Positions 7,595 through 13,077 of a DNA stretch of 13,077 nucleotides are shown here, piece by piece. Positions within the stretch are counted from its first letter, which is position 1. Each line of letters opens with the position of its first letter. The stretch spans positions 1 to 13,077 of the forward strand of contig JAEWBL010000362.1 in assembly GCA_023391175.1 (NCBI GenBank), written 5' to 3'. The notes under the pieces are model-generated. The model saw nothing but the letters and a program-made list of their open reading frames with translations. It did not search any database and had not been told where the DNA came from. This DNA comes from Pseudomonadota bacterium. Its GTDB lineage: Bacteria > Pseudomonadota > Alphaproteobacteria > Rhizobiales > Xanthobacteraceae. The position numbers and the translations under genes are program-made.

Positions 7595-8680
7595 ATGACG
7601 CAGAAGGTGCTCATCCTGATCGGAACGAAAAAAGGCGCGTTCATCCTGGAGAGCGACCCCGCCCGGAAAAGCTGGGCGCTGCGCGGTCCCTTCTGCGACA
7701 CCTGGCCGACCAACCACGTGATGGGCGATCGCGCCTCCGGCCGCATCTATGCCGGCGGAGGGAATGAATGGTTCGGGCCGGCGGTGTGGCAGTCGGACGA
7801 TCTCGGCGCCAGCTGGACCCATTCCTCGCGCGGCCTGGCTGCAGCCGAGGGCGAGGCGCCGGTGAAATCCGTGTGGAGCCTCGCGCCCGGCTCGGACGGC
7901 GTGCTCTATGCCGGGGTCGAGCCGGCCGGCCTGTTCCGCTCCGACGATGGCGGCGAAACCTTTACGGCGCTCGACGGATTGCAGAAGCATCCCTCCCGCG
8001 CCGAATGGAACCCCGGCGGGGCGGGTCTCATCCTGCATTCCCTGGTGCTCGATCCGGATGATCCGGAGGCGCTGTGGGTCGGCATCTCCGCCGCCGGCGT
8101 CTTCCACAGCGCCGACGGCGGGCGCACCTGGAGCGCGCGCAACCGCGGCACCCGCGCCGACTACATGCCCGAGGGCCAGCGCTATCCCGAGCATGGCCAG
8201 TGCGTGCATTGCGTGGTCAAGGCGCCGGGCCTGCGCCACCGCCTCTACCAGCAGAACCATTGCGGCATGTACCGCTCCGACGACGGCGGCGTCTCGTGGC
8301 AGAGCATCGAACAGGGCCTGCCCTCCAGCTTCGGCTTTCCCGCCGCTGCCCATCCGCGCGATGCGGAGACGCTGTTCCTCGTGCCGCTCAACGGCGACAC
8401 CGCCGGCCGCTTCATGCCGGAGGCGAAGGCCGCCGTCTGGCGCACCCGCGACGGCGGCACCTCATGGCAGGCGCTGAGAACGGGCCTCCCGCAGCAGGAT
8501 GCCTATTTCAACGTGCTGCGTCAGGCCATGGCCACGGACACGCTGGAGCCCGCCGGCGTCTATTTCGGCACCGGCTCGGGCGAGATATACGCCAGCGCCG
8601 ACGAGGGGGAGAGCTGGACGCGGCTCGCGGAGCACCTGCCCACCATCTCCTCCGTGGAGACGCTGGTGGTGGAGGCCTGA
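7595..8680 (+). CDS. BNR/Asp-box beta-propeller protein (sialidase-like fold, function unknown)
   Basis: This 361-aa protein has six Asp-box motifs of the S-x-D-x-G-x-x-W type at residues 67-74, 116-123, 172-179, 228-235, 284-291 and 334-341, spaced 44-56 residues apart, as in a six-bladed beta-propeller. Such proteins are often annotated as exo-alpha-sialidase or glycosyl hydrolase. I see no FRIP-like arginine motif of true sialidases, so enzymatic activity is doubtful. There is no signal peptide, so it should be cytoplasmic. A Cys/His cluster is present (H200, C203, H205, C206, H222, C223). The ATG at 7595 is chosen because GGAGGA at 7582-7587 lies 7 nt upstream; the frame is open far upstream, but that part is antisense to tetR and the adaptor. 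The stop overlaps the MoaD-like start by 1 nt (TGATG), so the two are probably co-translated and functionally linked. Confidence 0.85.
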   Translation: MTQKVLILIGTKKGAFILESDPARKSWALRGPFCDTWPTNHVMGDRASGRIYAGGGNEWFGPAVWQSDDLGASWTHSSRGLAAAEGEAPVKSVWSLAPGSDGVLYAGVEPAGLFRSDDGGETFTALDGLQKHPSRAEWNPGGAGLILHSLVLDPDDPEALWVGISAAGVFHSADGGRTWSARNRGTRADYMPEGQRYPEHGQCVHCVVKAPGLRHRLYQQNHCGMYRSDDGGVSWQSIEQGLPSSFGFPAAAHPRDAETLFLVPLNGDTAGRFMPEAKAAVWRTRDGGTSWQALRTGLPQQDAYFNVLRQAMATDTLEPAGVYFGTGSGEIYASADEGESWTRLAEHLPTISSVETLVVEA

Positions 8681-8964
8681 TGGTGGCGGAGGCCCCCGCG
8701 CCGGTGAAGGTGCGCCTGCCGGCGCATCTCGTCCGGCTGTTCCCGGACGGGGAAACCTATGTGGAGCTGGACGCGCGGACCGTCGAGGAGCTGATGGGCC
8801 AGTTGGAGGCCCTGTGGCCGGGCATGCGCGACCGGCTGTGCGACGAACGCCCCGCCATCCGCCGGCACATCAACGTGTTCGTCGACGGCCGCCGGGCGCG
8901 GCTGGATACGCCGCTGCGGCCCGGCGCGGATGTGTTCGTGCTCACCGCCATCAGCGGCGGCTAG
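8680..8964 (+). CDS. MoaD/ThiS-family ubiquitin-like protein with C-terminal Gly-Gly
   Basis: This 94-aa protein has the size and layout of a beta-grasp sulfur carrier: a first strand (VKVRLPAHL), a helix with VEELMGQLEALWPGM, the strand-turn INVFVDGRRAR, and the ending DVFVLTAISGG. The C-terminal Gly93-Gly94 is the tail that is adenylated and turned into thiocarboxylate, or joined to lysines, in MoaD, ThiS and related ubiquitin-like proteins. The P-G-A-D-V-F-V-L-T-A-I-S-G-G ending closely follows the family pattern. No molybdopterin or thiamine genes are nearby, so it is probably a specialised paralogue rather than moaD or thiS. Start and stop codons overlap with the propeller gene. The activating E1-like enzyme (MoeB/ThiF type) is not in the window. 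Confidence 0.87.
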   Translation: MVAEAPAPVKVRLPAHLVRLFPDGETYVELDARTVEELMGQLEALWPGMRDRLCDERPAIRRHINVFVDGRRARLDTPLRPGADVFVLTAISGG

Positions 8965-8978
8965 AGGGGGCGCGGATA

Positions 8979-9965
8979 TCAGCGCCCGTCGGCGATCAGG
9001 CAGCCGGGCGGGAACTCGGTCCCGTCCAGCGCCGCCACCACGCATTGCGCCGAGATGAGGTTGCCCCGGGCCAGCGCCTCGGCGCTCGAGCCGGAGGCAT
9101 GGGCGGTCGCCACCACGTCGCCCCGCGCCGCCAGGGCTGCGGCAACCGGCAGCATTGCGGGGTCCGCCTCGGCCTCGAACACATCGAGGCCGGCGCCGCC
9201 GATGCGCCCCGCATCCAGCGCCGCCAGCAGCGCCCGATCGTCCACAAGGCCGCCGCGCGCGGTGTTGATGACCAGCGCATGGGGCTTCATGGCAGCGAGC
9301 GCGGCGGCACCGATCATGTGGTGCGTTTCGGGGGTCAGCGGAGCGTGCACGCTGATGACGTCGCTCCGGGCGATGAGATCCCCCAGCGGCACATAGTCCA
9401 CGAAAGGGAAGTCTGGGTCGGGGGTGCGGGTCGCCACCAGCACCTTGGTCCCGAAGCCGTGCAGGCGCCGCGCCACCGCCTTGCCGATGCGGCCGAGGCC
9501 GACGAGGCCCACCGTCTTGCCGGTGAGGTCGAAGCCGCTCAGCACCCGCCAATTGCCGGCGGCGATGGCGCGGTCGCTCTCCTTCAGCCGGCGCAGCAGG
9601 GCAAGAATCATCGCCAGGGTGTGGTCCGCCACCGCATCGTCATTGGCCCCGGCCGCGATTGTCACCACCCGGCCCAGTGCCTTGGCTGAGGGCACATCCA
9701 CCCGGTCATAGCCGACGCCGCGGCGGGCGATGACCTTCAGATCGGGATGGGCGGCAAGGATCTCCCGCGTCACCGCGCGCATGCCGACGATCCAGCCCTC
9801 TGCACCTTCCAGCAGCGCGCTCAGCTCGGCATCGGGAATGTCGGCATCGAGCGCATCGCCCGGCAGGCCAGAGGGCACCGCGACGCAGCCGTGCTCCGCA
9901 AGATATTCGGCGGCGGCGGCATCGAACAGGCGGGTGGTGATGAGAACCTTGCGGGGGGCGGGCAC
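8979..9965 (-). CDS. D-2-hydroxyacid dehydrogenase (NAD-binding, SerA/GyaR-like)
   Basis: This 328-aa cytoplasmic oxidoreductase of the D-isomer-specific 2-hydroxyacid dehydrogenase family interconverts a 2-keto acid and a D-2-hydroxyacid using NAD(P)H. The NAD-binding Rossmann motif is G156-L-G158-R-I-G161. The catalytic residues expected for the family are R237 (NTARGG), E266 (DVFEAE) and H289 (TAHASG). The usual TPHxxG signature around the histidine is altered to TAHASG. A GTG at 9965 is preferred because the family begins a few residues before VLITTR and AAAGG lies 8 nt upstream. The open frame reaches 10097, but the extra 44 residues look non-native. It converges on the MoaD-like gene, with 14 bp between stop codons. 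The substrate (phosphoglycerate, glyoxylate, hydroxypyruvate or other) cannot be told. Confidence 0.88.
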   Translation of the reverse strand: MPAPRKVLITTRLFDAAAAEYLAEHGCVAVPSGLPGDALDADIPDAELSALLEGAEGWIVGMRAVTREILAAHPDLKVIARRGVGYDRVDVPSAKALGRVVTIAAGANDDAVADHTLAMILALLRRLKESDRAIAAGNWRVLSGFDLTGKTVGLVGLGRIGKAVARRLHGFGTKVLVATRTPDPDFPFVDYVPLGDLIARSDVISVHAPLTPETHHMIGAAALAAMKPHALVINTARGGLVDDRALLAALDAGRIGGAGLDVFEAEADPAMLPVAAALAARGDVVATAHASGSSAEALARGNLISAQCVVAALDGTEFPPGCLIADGR

Positions 9966-10100
9966 GGCAGCGACCTTTGCAGGAGAGAAGCAGAACGGTG
10001 CCCCCTCCTCTCCCGGCGGCGCGGCAAGATCAAGCCCTGCCCGCCGCAACCACGCCATGCAACCGCGCCTCGCGAACGCTCCATACGACCGCTCCACGCG

Positions 10101-10127
10101 AAAAAGGGCGGCGCATGCGCACCGCCC
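10101..10127 (-). terminator. Intrinsic terminator of the small heat-shock gene
   Basis: Read on the minus strand, GGGCGG and CCGCCC form a 6-bp GC stem with a 10-nt loop that is itself self-complementary, followed directly by TTTTT. It lies 46 bases past the stop codon and separates the heat-shock gene from the dehydrogenase downstream. Confidence 0.85.
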
Positions 10128-10140
10128 TCCAGTCTGTTTC

Positions 10141-10158
10141 GGCGGGCCGCTGCCCGCC
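10141..10158 (-). terminator. First of two tandem hairpins after the small heat-shock gene
   Basis: A perfect 7-bp stem (GGCGGGC/GCCCGCC) with a 4-nt loop starts 15 bases after the stop codon and is followed on the minus strand by GAAACAG, not a T run. It may stabilise the mRNA end or assist the stronger terminator beyond it. Confidence 0.4.
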
Positions 10159-10173
10159 TTTCAGTGCCGCCGG

Positions 10174-10659
10174 TCAGGCCGCCTGTGCGGCGCTCTCTAC
10201 CGGCGATCCCTCGATCGTCTTGGGAGCTGACGCCCCACCCGCGATGGGGATGATGCGGGGCTTCTTGGCCTCGGGAATGTTGCGCACGAGGTCCACGTGC
10301 AGCAGGCCATTCTCAAGCACCGCGCCCTTCACCTCCACATGATCGGCGAGTTGGAAGCGACGCTCGAAGGCGCGCGCGGCGATGCCGCGATAGAGCACCT
10401 GGGCGCCCTCGGACGCCTCGGACGCCGTCTTCTCGCCCTTGAGGGTGAGGGTGTTCTCCTTCACTTCGATGCCGAGTTCGGCCTCGGTGAAGCCCGCCAC
10501 GGCCACCGTGATGCGATAGGCGTTCTCGCCCGTGCGCTCGATGTTGTAGGGCGGGTAGGTCGGAGCCGCATCCACGCCGCCGACGGAATCGAGCAGCGAG
10601 AACAGCCGGTCGAAGCCGACGGTGTTGCGGTACAGCGGAGCAAGATCAAACGTACGCAT
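10174..10659 (-). CDS. ibpA: IbpA-type small heat-shock protein (Hsp20)
   Basis: This 161-aa ATP-independent holdase binds unfolding proteins in the cytoplasm and passes them to DnaK/ClpB. The N-terminus ([20 protein letters not shown]) matches the IbpA/IbpB class A pattern. The alpha-crystallin domain spans about 36-127 and carries the conserved L-E-N-G-L-L motif (115-120). The IxI anchoring motif is I137-P-I139, and a variable Ala/Pro-rich tail follows. The family member is clear, but Hyphomicrobiales often carry several paralogues with names such as hspA-hspH, so the symbol is by similarity to E. coli IbpA. The ATG at 10659 has a strong AAAGGAGG (10667-10674) 7 nt upstream, which is folded into a hairpin. 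A heat-shock-like promoter and a three-hairpin leader precede it, and a strong terminator follows. Confidence 0.95.
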   Translation of the reverse strand: MRTFDLAPLYRNTVGFDRLFSLLDSVGGVDAAPTYPPYNIERTGENAYRITVAVAGFTEAELGIEVKENTLTLKGEKTASEASEGAQVLYRGIAARAFERRFQLADHVEVKGAVLENGLLHVDLVRNIPEAKKPRIIPIAGGASAPKTIEGSPVESAAQAA

Positions 10660-10660
10660 G

Positions 10661-10742
10661 GCATATCCTCCTTTGAAGCGACATGCGGGACCCGCATAAA
10701 GCCGGGTCCGGTCAGGGCGCCGTCAGGTCTCTGCCCGGCGCC
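10661..10742 (-). promoter_or_regulatory. ROSE-like RNA thermometer in the small heat-shock mRNA leader
   Basis: On the minus strand three hairpins follow one another. Hairpin 1 pairs GGCGCCG (10742-10736) with CGGCGCC (10722-10716). Hairpin 2 pairs GGACCCG (10709-10703) with CGGGTCC (10694-10688). Hairpin 3 covers 10686-10661: GCAU pairs with AUGC, then G-U, U-A, C-G, a single bulged G at 10679, then C-G, U-A, U-G, C-G closing an AAA loop. Hairpin 3 sequesters the GGAGG and ends next to the AUG. The strand facing it reads UCGCU, matching the U-U/C-G-C-U element with a key G of ROSE thermometers, which melt on heating and release the ribosome-binding site. The fold was done by hand. Confidence 0.8.
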
Positions 10743-10749
10743 TTTTCGG

Positions 10750-10778
10750 ATGTGGGTAGGCCCGTTTCGGGCGTCAAG
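10750..10778 (-). promoter_or_regulatory. Heat-shock (RpoH-like) promoter of the small heat-shock gene
   Basis: On the minus strand CTTGAC (10773-10778) and CCCACAT (10750-10756) are separated by 16 bp. The CTTG and C-rich -10 resemble RpoH promoters, although CTTGAC also suits the housekeeping sigma factor. The predicted start, near 10743, falls exactly at the first leader hairpin, giving a leader of about 83 nt. Confidence 0.55.
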
Positions 10779-10805
10779 GGGGTGCCCGGGCCGCAATCTG
10801 AACAC

Positions 10806-10838
10806 GCGATGAACGCCCCTGCCGGCCGGCGTTCACGC
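10806..10838. repeat. Inverted repeat between divergent ibpA and PepSY-like genes
   Basis: Arms TGAACGCC (10810-10817) and GGCGTTCA (10828-10835) match perfectly around a 10-bp centre. They extend by GCG/CGC with one unpaired base. The repeat lies about 65-95 bp upstream of the predicted heat-shock transcription start. There is no T run on either strand, so it looks more like a protein-binding site than a terminator. The binding protein is unknown. Confidence 0.5.
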
Positions 10839-10924
10839 ACCGCGGATAGACTTTTCCCCAACGACATCTGCTCCGTCCGCGGCGTCATCCCGTGAGGAGG
10901 CGGGGAGCAAGGGGAGGTCGGGCG

Positions 10925-11449
10925 ATGCGGGCCTGTGCGGCCGCCTGTGCGGCCTTCTTCCTGATGGCGCTCGCGCCGCCAACGTCGCGGGCCCTTGCCC
11001 AGTGCGGCGCCGAGCCCGCGGTTTCGGCCGGCGCTCAGACGGCCGTGCCGGCCAAGCCCCCGCCCCTGCAGCCTCCACCCCTGCACATGCATCATCCGCC
11101 GAGTGCGGCCGGGGCCATCGGCCTTCCCGCGGCGCCGATCGCGCGCGCAGCCTCCGTCACCGCGACCCAGATGCCGGACGAGGCCACGCTGCTGCCCGGC
11201 GCCATCGCGCCGCGCGCCTACCGGCCCTACCAGACCGCCCCCGCCGGCCCCCTTCCGCTCACCACCGAGACCGTCGCGCCGAGCCTGGAAGCCCGCGGCT
11301 TCCGCCAGATCAGCGCCGTTCGCCAGCGCGGCCAGAGCTTTCTTGCCGAAGCCACCGGCCCGCGTGGCGAGCGGGTGCGCCTGGTGCTCGATGCCGCCAG
11401 CGGCGACATCAGCGGCATGCAGATCATCGGCTCCGGGGGGCCGCGATGA
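10925..11449 (+). CDS. Small exported proline-rich protein with PepSY-like C-terminus
   Basis: This 174-aa protein is not recognised by name. Residues 1-25 form a signal peptide (hydrophobic core CAAFFLMAL, likely cut after SRALA), so it should be periplasmic. Residues 40-60 are proline-rich with the cluster H-M-H-H (54-57). The C-terminal part, about 115-170, reads like one PepSY unit: a helix (SLEARGFRQI) and strands (QSFLAEATG, VRLVLDAASGDISGMQII). PepSY domains often regulate proteases or bind other envelope partners. The ATG at 10925 is supported by GGGAGG (10912-10917) with 7-nt spacing and by the signal peptide that starts there; a GTG at 10892 would add 11 Arg-rich residues. It is divergent from ibpA. 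The hydrolase gene begins 86 bp downstream, and co-transcription is possible. Confidence 0.75.
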   Translation: MRACAAACAAFFLMALAPPTSRALAQCGAEPAVSAGAQTAVPAKPPPLQPPPLHMHHPPSAAGAIGLPAAPIARAASVTATQMPDEATLLPGAIAPRAYRPYQTAPAGPLPLTTETVAPSLEARGFRQISAVRQRGQSFLAEATGPRGERVRLVLDAASGDISGMQIIGSGGPR

Positions 11450-11535
11450 GCGCGGCTCCTGGCGAGAGGGCGATTGTGAAGCGGGCGCCCGGCGTGTAAC
11501 CCTCAGCCCGCCCGCCTTCCATCGCTGCGAGCCTC

Positions 11536-12477
11536 ATGACGCTCTATTCCCTGCCGAACAATCCGGTGCCCGAAGGCGCGATCGAGGGCGAGATCACCGC
11601 CCGCGACGGCGTGCGCCTGCGCTTCGCCCGCTTCCTGCCTGAGGGCAAGGCGAAGGGCACCGTCGCCCTGTTCAGCGGCCGCTGCGAGTTCATCGAGAAA
11701 TATTTCGAGGTGGTGCGCGAGCTGAGGTCGCGCGGCTTCGCCGTGGCGCTGCTCGACTGGCGGGGACAGGGCGGCTCGCAGCGCCTGCTGCGCAACCGCC
11801 TGAAGGGGCACGTCACCCGCTTTTCCGATTACCTGCTCGACCTGGAGGCCTTCGCCCGCGAGGTGCTGCTGCCGGATTGTCCGCCGCCCCACTTCGCGCT
11901 CGCCCACTCAATGGGCGGCTCCATCCTCCTGTCCTCCGTGCTGGAGGGGCAGCGCTGGTTCGACCGCATGGTGCTGAGCGCGCCGATGCTGGGGCTTGAT
12001 TCGGTGCCGTTCGAAGGCATCGTGCGGCCAACCGCCACCGTGCTCTCCCACATCGGCTTCGCCCGTGCCTTCGTGCCGGGTGGACGCGGGCGCACGCTCG
12101 CCCGGCTGAAGTTCGAGGGCAATCCGCTGACCTCGGACCGGAGCCGGTTCGATCGCACCCAGGCCCTGGTCACGGCCTATCCGCAGCTCGATCTCGGGGC
12201 GCCCACCATCGGCTGGCTGGCCGGTGCCTACGCCACCATGGCGGAGCTGACCCATCCCGACGTGATTCCGCGCATCCGCCAGCCGCTGCTCATCATCGCG
12301 GCGGGCGGCGAGAGGCTGGTCTCAAACAAGGCCATCGAGCACTTCTCGGCCCGGCTCATCGCCGGCGCCCATGTGGTGGTGCCGGCCAGCCGGCACGAGC
12401 TGCTCATGGAACGCGACATCTTCCGCGCCCAGTTCTGGGCCGCGTTCGACGCCTTCATTCCGGGCACGCCGATCTGA
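11536..12477 (+). CDS. Alpha/beta hydrolase, lysophospholipase (PldB-like) family
   Basis: This 313-aa serine hydrolase of the monoglyceride lipase/lysophospholipase group probably cleaves acyl esters of lysophospholipids or monoacylglycerols. There is no signal peptide, so it is predicted to be cytoplasmic or membrane-peripheral. The nucleophile elbow is A-H-S125-M-G-G, and the catalytic histidine is H287 (PASRHELLME). The acid position after the sixth strand seems to be E259 (AAGGERLVS), where many relatives have Asp. The early DWRGQGGS segment (74-81) and the SGRCEFIEKYFEV segment (48-59) are typical of PldB-like proteins. The ATG at 11536 has no clear Shine-Dalgarno, but the protein starts where homologues usually do. 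It may be co-transcribed with the small exported gene upstream. Confidence 0.88.
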   Translation: MTLYSLPNNPVPEGAIEGEITARDGVRLRFARFLPEGKAKGTVALFSGRCEFIEKYFEVVRELRSRGFAVALLDWRGQGGSQRLLRNRLKGHVTRFSDYLLDLEAFAREVLLPDCPPPHFALAHSMGGSILLSSVLEGQRWFDRMVLSAPMLGLDSVPFEGIVRPTATVLSHIGFARAFVPGGRGRTLARLKFEGNPLTSDRSRFDRTQALVTAYPQLDLGAPTIGWLAGAYATMAELTHPDVIPRIRQPLLIIAAGGERLVSNKAIEHFSARLIAGAHVVVPASRHELLMERDIFRAQFWAAFDAFIPGTPI

Positions 12478-12494
12478 GAAGTTTTACGTTGCGC

Positions 12495-12551
12495 CGCTCA
12501 GGCGCCCCGCGGGCTGGTGTTGCATTGCCACGCTCAGGCGCCGCGCGGGCT
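12495..12551. repeat. Two-copy 21-bp direct repeat in the convergent intergenic gap
   Basis: Copies at 12495-12515 and 12531-12551 share CGCTCAGGCGCC-(C/G)-CGCGGGCT with one mismatch, 36 bp apart. The second copy ends at the stop codon of the histidinol phosphatase gene. It looks like a local duplication. Each copy is GC-rich and partly self-complementary, but no T-tailed terminator is visible. Confidence 0.6.
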
Positions 12552-13077
12552 CAGCCGCCGGTGAGCTGGCGCAGCGCCGCCTCATGCACCTTGCGGCTGC
12601 CGGCGGCGACCACCCGGCCGCCAGCAACCGGCGAACCGCCTTCCCAGCTGGTGACGACGCCGCCCGCCCCTTCGATGATGGGCACGAGGGCGATCACGTC
12701 GTGATCCTGCAAGCCGGTCTCGATGACGAGATCGATGAGCCCCGCCGCCACCATGCAATAGGCGTAGCAATCGCCGCCGTAGCGAGACATGCGCACCCGC
12801 TCCTCCACCGTGCCGAAGGCGGCGCGGTCCTCGTCGTTCATCAGGCGGGGGCTGGTGGTGTAGAGCACTGCATCCTCCAGCCGGGCGCAGTCGCGGGTGG
12901 CGAGCAGGCGCTCCCCGGCCGGTCCCCGATAGCGCGCCGCGCCGCCGTCGCCGAAGAAGCGTTCGCCGATGAACGGCTGGTGCATCATGCCATAGACCGG
13001 ATCGCCCTCCTTCAGGAGACCGATCAGCGTGCCCCAGGCGGGCAGGCCGGCGATGAAGGACTTGGTGCCGTCGATGG
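12551..13077 (-). CDS. hisN: Histidinol-phosphatase, inositol monophosphatase type (HisN), 5' end outside window
   Basis: The C-terminal 174 residues of a metal-dependent phosphatase are visible; the frame runs off the right edge, so about the first third is missing. The segment begins with I-D-G-T-K-S-F, the second half of the metal-binding DPIDGT motif of the inositol monophosphatase superfamily. It continues with AGLPAWGTLIGLL, then YGGDCYAY, and finally QDHDVIALVPIIEGAGG, which carries the last metal-binding Asp. The IDGTKSF, GTLIGL and HDVIALVPIIEGAGG wording is that of the HisN group, which removes phosphate from L-histidinol phosphate in histidine synthesis in alphaproteobacteria. Other activities of the superfamily (inositol-phosphate or nucleotide phosphatase) are not excluded. 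No other his genes are in view. It converges on the hydrolase gene. Confidence 0.85.
   Translation of the reverse strand, partial: IDGTKSFIAGLPAWGTLIGLLKEGDPVYGMMHQPFIGERFFGDGGAARYRGPAGERLLATRDCARLEDAVLYTTSPRLMNDEDRAAFGTVEERVRMSRYGGDCYAYCMVAAGLIDLVIETGLQDHDVIALVPIIEGAGGVVTSWEGGSPVAGGRVVAAGSRKVHEAALRQLTGG

Noticed and set aside
8968..8987. Hairpin GGGCGC/GCGCCC between the convergent MoaD-like and dehydrogenase genes as a bidirectional terminator
   Set aside because: The stem is only 6 bp, includes the dehydrogenase stop codon, and no T run lies on either side. It is possible but unsupported.
9966..10097. N-terminal extension of the dehydrogenase to an ATG at 10097
   Set aside because: The added 44 residues do not resemble the family. 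The fold begins at VLITTR, and a GTG with an AAAGG upstream is available there.

Overview
The window is GC-rich and compactly coded, and long spurious open frames run antisense to most genes. Several features point to an alphaproteobacterium, most likely of the order Hyphomicrobiales (for example the Xanthobacteraceae). These are an L,D-transpeptidase with a proline/glutamine-rich linker, an IbpA-like small heat-shock protein behind what looks like a rhizobial-type ROSE RNA thermometer, and a HisN-type histidinol phosphatase. The taxonomic placement is inferred from gene content and style. No rRNA, tRNA, CRISPR array, phage gene or insertion sequence was recognised.

Layout. 224-1468 (+): exported L,D-transpeptidase (cell-wall crosslinking), closed by a clear intrinsic terminator. 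1652-2233 (+): six-helix HdeD/DUF308 membrane protein. 2358-7432 (-): a drug-efflux module in the order TetR regulator, lipoprotein adaptor (MFP), RND permease. The adaptor and permease overlap by 4 nt. The tetR promoter is covered by a long palindrome, and a related site lies in front of the adaptor gene. No outer-membrane channel gene is present. 7595-8964 (+): a six-Asp-box beta-propeller protein that overlaps by 1 nt a MoaD/ThiS-like ubiquitin-fold protein ending in Gly-Gly. This pair has no assigned pathway and is the best candidate here for undescribed biology. 8979-9965 (-): D-2-hydroxyacid dehydrogenase. 10174-10659 (-): IbpA-type small heat-shock protein with a heat-shock-like promoter, three leader hairpins (the last hides the ribosome-binding site with one bulged G) and a strong terminator. 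10925-11449 (+): small exported proline-rich protein with a PepSY-like C-terminus. 11536-12477 (+): lysophospholipase-like alpha/beta hydrolase. 12551-13077 (-): 3' part of a HisN-type histidinol phosphatase, cut by the window edge.

How the parts fit. Several genes concern the envelope and stress: peptidoglycan crosslinking, an HdeD-like protein, tripartite efflux, a small chaperone and a lysophospholipase. They are separate transcription units rather than one pathway. The clear functional units are tetR/MFP/RND and the propeller/ubiquitin-like pair. These two units are transcribed divergently from one 162-bp region that contains the presumed TetR operator.
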